Shown here: positions 53,885-64,000 of the stretch, piece after piece
How the letters are laid out: every line of letters begins with the position of its first letter
Position numbering within the stretch: position 1 is the first letter of the stretch
DNA from: Symbiodinium kawagutii
Lineage: Eukaryota; Sar; Dinophyceae; Suessiales; Symbiodiniaceae
Assembly: GCA_009767595.1 (NCBI GenBank)
Contig: VSDK01006181.1
Location: 162,127-226,126 of the forward strand
Length of the DNA: 64,000 bases
Reading direction: 5' to 3'
Translations under genes and position numbers: made by a program
Notes under the pieces: generated by a model
Told to the model about the DNA's origin: nothing
Database searches by the model: none
The model's input: only the letters and a program-made list of their open reading frames with translations

Positions 53885-53960
53885 ATGCATGCATGCATGC
53901 ATGTATGTATGTATGTATGTATGTATGTATGCATGCATGCATGCATGCATGTATGTATGT
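53885..53960. repeat. (CATG)n/(TATG)n microsatellite, right flank of YR element
   Basis: Four atgc units, then tatg repeats, atgc again and tatg. With 46,456-46,557 it forms the array split by the insertion. Confidence 0.9.
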
Positions 53961-54339
53961 GGACCCCTCCAATTTGGGATACAACGGAGGCCCTCAAGTA
54001 GAGCATAGCACTGAAAGACTGTCGGCTTTAAACCTATAGGAGGTGCCATGTTTGTTTGCCTCGGGGCAAAGTAAATAAACTCAAGCGGTACCCCCAACAG
54101 CACGACAATTTGTATGCAGAGCCTTTGTGAACCTTTTTTCGGATCTATTGATGGCTTACCTGACCTGTTCAAATTGTCTTTTTGTGGTCAGTTGAGGATA
54201 CCGATCCTGTGGAAAAAATTATGGTCTTCCACAGTGCCAGCATCTCAAGTTTGAACATGACCCATCTGCGACTTCTTGCGGCTACCATTTGTCATTCCCA
54301 CCAGACTGAAACATCTTTTTCATTGAGCCCAATCTAGAC

Positions 54340-55090
54340 GCTGCGTTGGAACCTTCCGAAACCGGACGTGGATGCATGTGGATGCTGCGCCTGAACCCAG
54401 CGTGGGTTCTGAGCAGAACCTGCCAGAACCTTCCAGAACCTGAAGTGAATCTGCGCTGTAACACTGTAACCCTTCAGAACCCAAGGTGGATGCCGCAAAC
54501 GTGCCGCAAACCAGTTTAGAAGTTGCACCGGATCGCGCCGGAACCAATCTGGGCCCGAAGGCCCCATAGCAAACAATGTTTTGCCATCGGAAAATCGGAC
54601 CCGTTGGGAATTTCACAAAGCTCCTGCACTAGAACTTTCCGAAAGTCAGACAGTCTTTGCACCAGAATTTTCCGAACCTCACCACCCTCCAGAGCATCAC
54701 CAGCTATCTGGACCGGAACCCTCCGGAACTTCATCAGGTATCTGCTCCGGAGGCCTCCGGAACCCCATCAGCTACCTGCACCGGAACTTCCGGAACCTCA
54801 CCAAACATCTGCACTCAAGCTTTCCGGAACTTCACCACATGTCTGCACCGGAACCTTTCGGAACTTAGCAGGTATTTGCCAACCCGCCAGAACCTCATCA
54901 ACTATCTACTACGCAAGAACCCGCCAGAACCTCATCGACTATCTGTGCCGACGCAGGAACCCTCCCTGCACCGGAACCCTCCGGAACCTGGTCTGGAACC
55001 TGGTGTTGAAGCTGCACCGGATTGCACCAAAGCTAATCTGGGCTAAAGACCCCATAGCAAAGTATTGCTTTTTGGGGGAAAACGCATTCC
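54340..55090. repeat. Dispersed GAACCTTCC-type repeat, copies B and C
   Basis: Two adjoining parts, each ending with a caccggat...gcaccg/tctgggc...ccatagcaaa tail (near 54,521-54,580 and 55,012-55,070). Between them lies an imperfect tandem array of 34-36 bp units such as ggaaccctccggaacttcat. A perfect GAAccTTCcaGAA lies at 54,426-54,438. It belongs to the same family as 25,470-25,860 and 58,830-59,056. Confidence 0.7.
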
Positions 55091-55139
55091 CCAGGAAACG
55101 ATATAGATGCGAGGGCCATGCCACAAGGAAACAGTTTTG

Positions 55140-55720
55140 ATTTAAGATGTATATGTTCACGTAAAGGAAAATATTGCATGCTATACATTATAGTTTTAGA
55201 TGCATATATATCTATATATATACACACACATTACGTGTTATGTACCGTCTATTACTCTATTTACTATGCTATACTATGTATCATAATTCAGCATTATACG
55301 CTATATACCATATATCATGTATTTCCTTGCATGTTGAATGATATCACAAAGTATACAACATGCCCTACAGTACACTGGGCACTATTGTGTGTGTGTGCGA
55401 CGTTATATCCGAAGAAACACGTATTACTATGACGTGACATTTTGCATTCCATATATTGTGTGACATTAAATCATTTGATATCACTGTAACACCAGACATG
55501 TATGTTATCATACCATATCATGTAATGTTATAGAATGCCATATGCATTGTATGATGTTGTGTTTTGTCATAGTGTTATCAATTCCATTATATACGTCACC
55601 ATATTACATGATATCGTGTGATTTGCTGTTCTGCATCTTGATGATATCATGTCAATACTACATCATGCTCTTTACCTTGCATTTTCATGTGCTATGTACA
55701 TGCAGTAGGCATCCATGTAC
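55140..55720. other. AT-rich region without gene
   Basis: About 580 bp rich in TATAT, CATAT and TGTAT words; open frames are Tyr/Ile/Cys-rich products of this composition. No gene is seen. Confidence 0.5.
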
Positions 55721-57848
55721 TAGTGTTCGATATACGTGTACCTGTATGTATGGTAGGTCTGTCCGACAATGGCAATAGCTGTCATGAATGTGGGAATAGA
55801 ATGGAATAGATACAGGGGAAGACAAAAAAACTTGTACACTGATAGAGACGGAAAGAGGGATGGCGAGAGAGCGAGAGAAAGTAAGGGATGTATGATGCAA
55901 GTGCATGGGAACCTTTTGTTTACCTTCCGTCCGTTCATGGAAAGGTAGCCTGTTGGCTTGTGCGGGCTTCTCACTCTTTTTCCTTCTTCAATGTTCTTTT
56001 ACGTCTTGTTCTTTGTCCATGTTTTTTTCCTTCTATATCATGGTCGTTCACCTTTCAATGCTACCTATAATTCTGCATACTTTTCTCCTTTCTCACATCC
56101 GATCATTTCTTGTACTAACATAACCTTGTGCAATGCTGGTTGTCCACTAAAGGTTTGAAGAGCTTTATATATTAAAAATAAATATATATATATATATAGA
56201 GAGAGAGAGAAGTTTCAGTTTGCTCGCCTCATGCAGGCGTGGGTGTCACGCATGTTCTTGTCATGGCAAGGTTGCGCAGTCGTTCCGAGTTGTTCCTAAT
56301 CCTGATTATTTAGAGCAATTGTTGAGGGCCTCAGCAAGAGCCCTTCACAATGAACAGAAAAGAAACCATTTAGTCTATCCATTGGGTAGGTAATGACATA
56401 TTCATCTTGGCTTTGCACTGGAAGCAGACATCATCCGCCATTCAACTCCAACGGCGTTCCGACAGTCAGTGTGACGGTCAGCAAGTTAAGCCAACAATGA
56501 CAATACAGCAACCATTGCAAAGTGTGGGTTGGTGGAAAAGCTTGAGTACATCTTGGTGAAAGTCTGAGCCGATGGCATCATACGTTTTCGGTCGTCCATG
56601 ATTGGATCACCTCGAAGTATTGGGGTAGCAAGTTGCTTTAGCAAGGATTTTGAAAATACATCGAGGTTGGATTCTTCTGGCTGGTTTCGAATATCTTACC
56701 TCAGTTTGTCAAGCCTATGTGAATTGCATTGATGTCTACAAGTCATCGCAGACACAAACTTTCCAAACAACATCAAACAATCAAACCTTACTTTTCAACC
56801 TTCTTCTTATACCTTCTTATTTTCGTCTTGCGTTCTTTTAGAGAAACAAGAGTTGCGCTGGAGACAGTGGGCTGCCTGGTGCAGACACCAAAGGCGTGGT
56901 GCAGCTGTGAATGCGCCTGCCAAATCCAAGACTTATTTTGTCTGTACTCCGCGTCTTTAGAAATCAGACATCATAAAATGCAAGTCTTCATAAGTCTTCA
57001 ACTTCTTCAGCAAAAACTCCCCATGTCGCCACACCTCTAGCAACACGCCTGCAGCATTAAGCGGATACCTGTCAACAGAAGGAAACGGTTCTGGACAGAA
57101 GCTCACTGGTGGATCTCATTCAGCTGTCGTGATGTCAACTCGGAATTCCAGCCTTTTCAGGTGGTGTGGGAAGGCCAAATGAATACCTTCACACTGCAAA
57201 TATCCAGCGAGACAAAATGCAAATGATTCAAACATATTCAAACTACTGCAAAAAAACATAAGATTTTTGCATTGTCAAGATTTGTGAAACTTCTTTGCAC
57301 CTGCCAGTGGATGTCCTGGCTGCCTACCCTTTGAGCCAAATTTCATCGCATCATTCAAGCGTTGAACGAGTCTTCCTCGAGCAATGATGCCTGACCCTTG
57401 TGATGCACAACACGTGCTGTTTCAGAAACTGCCCAGTACAAAATCCAACTTGAAATGCAGACATCTGAAAGAAAAAGCGACAACACATGTGACACGTTCG
57501 TAAAAGACACATTCAGTAAAGTGCTTGTGGTTCAGGCTCATTCGTGGGCGCCTGGAGCCCCGCGCCCCACATAGCTCGGAGTGCTGCAAGATTGGATTGA
57601 TTCGATGTGCTAAGAGTTCATCTAAGTTCAAGTTCAAAAAGCATCCGGTTCCAAGAATTTGAAACGAGCTGAATGAGATGTGTGCATGTGCGCCACCATT
57701 TTAGCAGTCGGTCTGCACACAATGGATGTGATCTGGCTGCACTGTGGAGTCTGAGCAAAAGGTGGAATCTCACAGTTCAGGCAGTGTCACATGCTGTGAA
57801 TCTTCATGTCATTTCTGGAAGTACAAAGAGCAACTTCGGGCGGCTCAC

Positions 57849-57935
57849 CATCTCTGAAACAGCATCAAATCGAGTCCTGCCAAGATGCATCACAGCTCGC
57901 TCGGTTCCAACGCATACAGTTTGGCATGGCTTTCG
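57849..57935 (-). CDS. Candidate exon
   Basis: The minus-strand frame reads QTVCVGTERAVMHLGRTRFD then AVSEM, ending ATG|GTGAGC, a strong GT donor. An acceptor may lie at CGAAAG just upstream. The content is protein-like; the family is not recognised. Confidence 0.38.
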
Positions 57936-58147
57936 TTGTAAGCAATAGGACTCAGACACAACTCCATGCCAGGAACAAATCTATAGAATCACGGCTCGAT
58001 TGCAACACACATCACGTGCATCAGTAGTTTTAGCACAAATCTTGACAAATGAGTTGCACTGTTTCCTCGGCGTGTTCGAGCCACGTGGCCTCAAGTTCAA
58101 TTTTGTCCAAAAAAAGTCAAACGTAAATGAAATGTTTGTAACTCAAC

Positions 58148-58257
58148 CTGGACGAACTTGAACGATCTGCAAAGCAACACTTGGCAATTGACCCACGCAT
58201 GTGAGGCAGTCCAACAATGGTGCCGGACACCATGATGTAGCCGGTCACCGACCCGAT
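58148..58257 (-). CDS. Candidate exon with short hydrophobic segment
   Basis: A 110 bp minus-strand segment between a CTGCAG acceptor-like site (ending at 58,258) and a CCAG|GTTGAG donor. It reads IGSVTGYIMVSGTIVGLPHM followed by RGSIAKCCFADRSSSS. Hydrophobic in its first half. The family is unknown. Confidence 0.4.
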
Positions 58258-58829
58258 CTGCACAACAAGTGAAAACATGTTCTTTCAACGGTCCTTCTTA
58301 CAGAAAAAATATCTGAAATCAAATCCTTTCAACTCTGAACCGAAGAAAATATGCGTGTCCATTCACATTGCATCCGAAACATGCTGTGTCTGGAGGCCAT
58401 ATCATGTTGTGACTCAAAACAACTTCCAACCCCACTTGCACAAATTTAGGGACAAGGTGGAGAAAGTAGAAGATTGATATGATGCGAGAATTGCTGCTCA
58501 AGCAGCTCTGCACAACGGACAAATCCACACAAGACCCGCAGAGTAAATAATTCCAGGAACAGCAAATAAGAAGATCATGACCAAGCTATGAAGCTGAGCA
58601 TGGGAACATACTACACTAAAGTTCCAAAATGCATTGAGAAGTGCTCCAAAAGCACTCTGCTTGACGAAGAGATTTTACCTAAAGACTTGCACTAGCTTGA
58701 CTTGCACTAGCTTGGTTGCAGAGACGCGAATAAAGCGGAAGACGAAGCTTACTTGCTCAATTTAAGACCTGACAGAAGCAGTCGACATGAGGAAAAGCAA
58801 AAAGGCACTTAGATAAATAAGCTTCGGCG

Positions 58830-59056
58830 GTATCCCCAACAGCAAAGCGATCTAGCTCAACAGATCTTCTTCCAACGCGCCGCGGCTCCGGAACTTCCAA
58901 GAACCTATCGAAGCCTTGGCCTGAGAAATGTCATGGAACCTCGCAGAACCAGAACCTTCTACAAGCTTCTGGAACTTCCCGGAACCTGGCTCTGGCGCCT
59001 GCACCGGAACACACCGGAGCTTCTCTGGGCTGAAGACCCCATTAGCCTGCGCTGTT
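58830..59056. repeat. Dispersed GAACCTTCC-type repeat, copy D
   Basis: Head tatccccaacagca...gcgatctagctcaacagatc, a ggaacttcc/gaacct core, and tail caccggaacacaccggagcttctctgggctgaagaccccatt, closely matching 25,455-25,850. The overlapping minus-strand frame is a repeat read-out. Confidence 0.72.
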
Positions 59057-59479
59057 GGGAAAAATCCAAAAAGACAAGCGGCTTCAGCACTTGCATCCAA
59101 GGCCAAGGCAAAACTTTGAGCAAGGATTGCCAAAGGCACATTGCGTCGATGCCAGAGAACAACATAACGGCAACTGCAAAGCACCAGATGATGCTGTCAT
59201 CATGTTTAGCAGTTTAGCATTATCGCGACATCATCATCTTGCACAATAACCAGAAGGAAGTCATCTTCTACTGAGCGCCCAAAGGGCATAGACCCCAGAG
59301 ACCGGCACCAGCACTTTGCTGCAGCCCATCGGCACCCGGCGCCCGGCACCAACACCCCGGCTGCAGAGAGCCAACTCTGCAAACCAATGAATGACACCCT
59401 CAGCGCACTCATCTTGAAGTATCTTGAAGAATCTGCAAGAACCCCAATCCCTCCACAGGGGAAAACCAGCAGAACTGCC

Positions 59480-59743
59480 ATTGAGCCAAAGTGAAGCTAG
59501 TCGCTGAACCGTTTTCGCTCTTGCTGCAACTTTGTTTCCTACGCCAATCAGGTAGACAATTTGGGATGCATCAAGAGCTACAATCGTGAGGGTTTCCAAG
59601 CCAATGCAGACGTCCAAGCCATGGGACTGAGACAAGGAGAGCTTAGCACGATCTGACCATCTCGAGCCAACTGGACACTGGGTTTTCGGGTCCCGCGCCT
59701 TCGCACCCTTCAAGTAGTTCACACCAGCTTCTTCAGTGGTGCG
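59480..59743 (-). CDS. Candidate long exon
   Basis: About 264 bp open on the minus strand after a CTGCAG|CGC acceptor. It reads RTTEEAGVNYLKGAKARDPK, then ...AKLSLSQSHGLDVCIGLETL and ALDASQIVYLIGVGNKVAAR before AKTVQRLASL. This is among the most protein-like host sequence in the window. It joins in phase 0 to the exon at 59,925-59,993. The 3' limit is approximate. I do not recognise the family. Confidence 0.45.
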
Positions 59744-59924
59744 CTGCAGGGACAAGATTGCGAACACAACAAATTTGTGAGATCTGTGACAACAAAAGTA
59801 TGCAAGATCAGACTGGTACTCACCTGATTCTACAAAAATTGAAATAAGTGGACTATGAAATAAATGCATAGACTTCATTGAATATCATTGAATGCACTTT
59901 GAACATTTGAAATCTGCAACCCAC

Positions 59925-59993
59925 CTTAGCAAACGCTGATCGAGCTGGACGAGAACGAGCTGAGAGAGGACCTGACCTGAACAACCGTGAGAT
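59925..59993 (-). CDS. Candidate exon, Arg/Ser-rich
   Basis: A 69 bp, 23-codon minus-strand exon between a CTGCAG-type acceptor (TTTGCAG|ATC) and an AAG|GTGGGT donor. It reads ISRLFRSGPLSARSRPARSA then FAK and joins in phase 0 to RTTEEAG at 59,743. The basic Arg/Ser character could suit a targeting or nucleic-acid-binding segment. Confidence 0.42.
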
Positions 59994-60357
59994 CTGCAAA
60001 AGTTGACCTTGTAAACAATTCAAAGCTTAGGCAATGCATTGTGACAGCTGCTGAGAATGTCAGATTGTGAGACAGAAAAGCGAACGCGTTTCAACAAATC
60101 AAAAAAATGGATACTGTAGTTTTGAAACCCAAAAGCATTTCAAGCCGCCCACAGGTTCGGCAACCGTCGCGGTCGAGATGTGCCACGTTCAGTAATGGCA
60201 CCCGACATTGCTTTGCGTTGAGCAAACCCAAATCCAAAAAAGACACGGGAAAGGCACTGTGCATACGTGCATACCATGGTTTTTGCACTTGGTTGTTGAA
60301 AATCATGATCTTTCAAAGTGATCTCAACCCAAATGGCTCGCACAGCAGGTATGTTGC

Positions 60358-60438
60358 AAGAGAAAGAGAGAAAGAAATAAAAAAGAAAGAAGGAAAGAAG
60401 GAAAGAAGGAAAGACAGATTGAAAGAAAGAAAGAAGGA

Positions 60439-60490
<52 letters not shown>

Positions 60491-60652
60491 GGGAAGGAAA
60501 GAGAGAGAGAGAGAGAAAAAAAAAGAAAGAGAGAAAGCAAGCAAGAAAGAAAAAGAGACAGAGAGAGAGAGAGAGAGCAGAGAGAAAGAGTGAGAGAGAG
60601 AAAGAGAGAAGGGGGAAGAGAAAGAGGAAGAAAGAGAGAGAGAGAGAGAGAT
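60358..60652. repeat. (GAAA)n/(GA)n purine microsatellite
   Basis: About 295 bp of gaaagaaa passing into gagagaga. The Lys/Arg/Glu and Ser/Phe/Leu frames across it are artefacts. Confidence 0.95.
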
Positions 60653-61559
60653 ACCGAACCTTGGGGACAGAGATTGTTTCATAGCAACAGTTGAGAACCT
60701 TCACTAAGACAAATTGGTTTGAGTCTTTGAATTTGTTTGAAATCAAAATGCAAGAAACCCACGAAAGACGGACAGTTTCTGACATAAAATTGTTTATTGA
60801 AGGTTTGGTGTCAAGTTTGCGCAGAGGAGACTATTCATAACCATGCCACAAAACAATCCATTGACATGACCAAAACAAATCAGGTACACTCCAAAGCAAT
60901 GCATTGTAGGGCATACCAACCCAAATAAAAAATAGTATGATATCAAGATTCAAGCAGAAAATTATCTCTGAACGAGATACTAAGGTAACGATTTCCGTAA
61001 TTCTGTTTGCAAGTCATTGTCTTTGTTGCGGCAGGTTCAACTGTCTATCCAAGGCGGTTTTGCAAAAAATAGATGGGAAAAACAAAGGAACCAATCCATG
61101 CCAGCTTAGACCCCAGATAGCAGGAAAAAATGAATTCAAACGTCTTTTGGGTAACACATTCCAACACCGCTTAGTGATGACGCATCTTTTACTCAGTGCC
61201 TTTTTGGGTTTTGACATGATTGGCTCCCTGTGAAGACATGTCGTTGGAACACCTAATTTAAAAAAAACATGTTTCATACTTCACAACGTGCCCTTTCTTC
61301 TGTGCTTTACCATTTTTTTCTGTCTATGACCACGTTCTTTGGGGCTGGTTACGCAACCGTGTGCCTACTAGCACAGCACCCATGGCACCGTCTTTCATTC
61401 CACAGCACACATTCTCCACACGAAACACTGTACCCACATCCTGGCACCAGAAATGTTCCACGTTGCCCATGGTGACCACCCCGCCCTCAAAGTGCAGACT
61501 CTTCAACAACAGCGGTACTCAACGGCATCCTAGATCCGAAACTTTTACAACAACCATTC

Positions 61560-61660
61560 CCATTCCAGCAACAACAACAACAACAAGAACAACAACCACC
61601 ATCACCACCACCGCTACCACCACCACCACCACCACCGCCACTTTTTTCACCCTGTACGTC
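61560..61660. repeat. (CAA)n/(CCA)n trinucleotide tract
   Basis: caacaacaac followed by accaccacc; it is read as poly-Thr or poly-Gly/Val by overlapping frames. Confidence 0.85.
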
Positions 61661-61684
61661 CGAATAGTTTGAATCAGCAAGGGC

Positions 61685-61800
61685 GCGATCTGGTTTGACG
61701 GATCTTTTTGTCGCACCGTGGCTCCGGAACTTTTTCCAATCCTTGGCCTTGGAACTTTTCCAGAACTTGTTTCCCCGCAGAGGTGCTGTCTCGACACGAT
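61685..61800. repeat. Dispersed repeat family, partial copy E
   Basis: Shares the head gcgatctggtttgacggatc...accgtggctccggaactttt with copies at 25,470 and 58,849, then diverges. Confidence 0.5.
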
Positions 61801-62006
61801 GTCTTAGTTGCGTCAAAAATGGGCTGCATCCCATAAAACCAAAAAGGGCGACAACAAACGTCAAAGAAAAGGAGAAGAACCAAACGACCCCGAACCAAAC
61901 AAAAGGAGCTTGCTTACAGCGAAAACCCCCCAGAGTAATAGAATGAATTAACAAATGAAACCGAGCAACTTGCCGTAAATCTAATGTATAATCGGCACAC
62001 ACGTCA

Positions 62007-62088
62007 TCCTCCTCCTCCTCCCCCTCCTCCTCCTCCTCCTCCTCCTCCTCATCATCATCATCATCATCATCATCATCACTATCACTAG
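62007..62088. repeat. (CCT)n and (ATC)n microsatellites
   Basis: ctcctcctcc run followed by catcatcatc. Confidence 0.92.
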
Positions 62089-62099
62089 CTCAATGTTTG

Positions 62100-64000
62100 G
62101 CAGTTTTTTTCGTGCCATCGGCAATTTACAGACATGTCGTTTCAGTCACGCAAAAGAAGAAAAATTCATTAAAGCAAAAAAAAGGCAAAAAGGACCAGCC
62201 TAGGAAAATAAGACACTAATTTTAAACAATCAACCACGAAATTGCAGCTTTCCATGGAATGCTGCCGCACGGCGACTGCTTACATTTACATCTACATGTA
62301 AAAACAAGCACTTTAGTTCGTACTCATTTTTTGTTATTTTTTGTTGGGCGAAATGCCGTGCAAACGCCAAGCGTCGGTAAATGTGACAAATGAGAATTGA
62401 CTGACAAAGTGAAACGAATTGCCATGCAAGCATATGTGCATGCAGCTGTTATGTGACAATCAGACCAAAAGAGAAAGAGGAAACCAAACAACGGAAATCA
62501 ATCAATCCAGAAACAGACCACAACCGTAAAACCCAAAGAACCAACCAACCGCTGCAACATGCTATTAAAATCAAACGTTCGCTCTTACCCCCAATTTGTC
62601 GGAGCAGTTTTGCTTACCAAACATCCATTCAATTCTTTAAAACATCAGTAACATTAGCATCAACACCCGCAAAACTAAATTGTCAAATCAAATTTCTTCA
62701 GCAAACCAAAACCAGTTTTCAACTCACTGCCACGTTTTTTGGTCAATGGTTCCAGTCAGGAAGATTCTTGGATTTGCTAAGTTCACACACCTTTTTTTGC
62801 AAAATGAAATCCGATCAAAGCGCCAAGTTCCAATTTTTAACGGATTGAATGAAAGACGCAGAATTATATAAGCGGTTTGGCATCTAATGGCAGCAGACCA
62901 AACCAACATAGAAACAGACAACAAAAACCCAAAACACAAATCCATCAACGAAACCATTTTTTTTTCTCCGGGAGCGCCGCTTCAGCCCATCAACGAAACC
63001 ATCTTCCAAACATCAGAATCCAATCTGTGAGCAAAAATTGTTTTTTTGTGTTTGAATGCTCCTTCAACACTGATTTTTTTTTGCCTGGTGCGGTGCCGTT
63101 GTGGCGCTAAGCCTCGGTCACAGGTACAGACTGCGAAGGTGAGAAAAAGTAAAGGTGCCATGAAACCCAACCAGCAACCAAAGGGGGCAAACCAGAACCA
63201 GAACAAGAACCAAACCAAAACAACCAAAAGCTTCCCCAAAAGGAACAAGAACCAAACCAGCCAACAAGGCACCAGAAGCGTTAACTAGGTGAAACGTCCG
63301 CTCTCACTCGACTCATGTGTTGACGTTCAGGGCATCAGCATCTTGCATTATCATCGAGCCAAGTCGTCCAAGTACCACAACACCGTGACAACGTCAGTCA
63401 GTGCGGTAAGGTTGCAATTGAGTGTAATGCTGACAAGGCCACGAGCAATGCTGCACTTCCATGTGTAGTTGCACAACTCAAGTGATGCAGCAAGATAGAA
63501 TGCGATAGAATGCGAATGCAAAAACATGTATCCTGAACGTCCCGTTTTGCAAGTGAGGCAGTCAAAAGTAAAGCGAAAGGAAGTGGGGGGCAAGCGCCCC
63601 CCGGCCCCCCCTTGTCTGAATTAGCCATGGACCGGCTATAGCTGAGACCTCCCCAGAGGGCCCAATGCAAAGAGATTGCCTGACCAAGGTCAGGATAACT
63701 GCACCTTCTTCCTTCCATTCTGCGCCAGATAGGTAGAAGCACGGAGTCCGGGCCAAAGGCCAGACCTTGGCGTAGTGAGAATACCAACCGTTATGCGAGT
63801 GAAGGGACATGGAGCTGTGGCCACGCCCTTGCAAATGTCGATTCGAACCTGGTGAACTTGCGCAAGTGAGCGAAGTTGGGCACCAACAAGCAGGTGCACC
63901 TCCCCTGCGGAAATCACCAGGGCGAGTGGTTTGACAGGGACATTGATTGTTTTCACTCAAACACAAACGCCTTCAGCAGGTAGGTGCACTTCTCGATTTG
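62100..64000. other. No supported gene
   Basis: Several 60-130 codon frames exist on both strands. None shows a domain, and the segment contains repeated 'aaccaaacc' and 'aacgaaacc' words. A minus-strand Cys/Gly-rich frame at the right edge (63,562-63,966) may be part of something outside the window but has no recognisable motif. Confidence 0.35.

Noticed and set aside
60107-60785. Lys/Arg/Glu-rich and Ser/Phe/Leu-rich open frames over 150-195 codons
   Set aside because: Most of their length is the (GAAA)n/(GA)n microsatellite.

Overview
The window looks like nuclear DNA of a dinoflagellate, most probably a symbiodiniacean or close suessialean relative. The grounds are: very low coding density; candidate host exons of only 50-270 bp, some with GC 5' splice sites and most with AG|G acceptors; very abundant tetra- and pentanucleotide satellites; and two retrotransposons carrying a methyltransferase-like module of a kind I associate with dinoflagellate elements. 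The organism is inferred; no rRNA or organelle marker is present.

Layout. 1-1,400 is a degenerate minisatellite followed by an ~850 bp almost pure purine tract. About 4.7-33 kb holds scattered exon-like segments, all best read on the minus strand. They include a KH RNA-binding domain split over three exons (4,748-6,678) around a 1.57 kb intron full of GATA-type satellites, two PDZ-type exons that start at the same domain position (14,778-14,840 and 26,044-26,091), and Ala/Pro/Lys-rich or coiled-coil exons. These may belong to one very long gene or to several. Large microsatellites (11.2 kb, 19.5-20.3 kb) lie between them.

33,901-41,822 is a Ty1/copia LTR retrotransposon on the minus strand. 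It has a 5 bp target-site duplication, 166 bp LTRs that differ at one base, Gag with a zinc knuckle, protease, a methyltransferase-like module, DDE integrase, reverse transcriptase and RNase H. It is young, yet its frame is broken in several places, including by a 19 bp tandem duplication across the reverse transcriptase HVDD active site.

46,560-53,884 is a complete tyrosine-recombinase (DIRS/Ngaro-like) retrotransposon on the minus strand, inserted inside a (TATG)n microsatellite. It has split direct repeats in the order A1-genes-B1-A2-B2, with both repeat pairs identical. The gene order is tyrosine recombinase, then Gag (CCCH plus CCHC fingers), then a methyltransferase-like/RT/RNase H polyprotein. 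Gag and Pol are in one frame, separated by a single TGA. This element is the most unusual object in the window.

54.3-62.1 kb holds copies of a dispersed repeat built on GAACCTTCC-type units, more microsatellites, and a second set of minus-strand exon-like segments (57.8-60.0 kb). Every segment I can support as coding lies on the minus strand, as expected of dinoflagellate unidirectional gene clusters.
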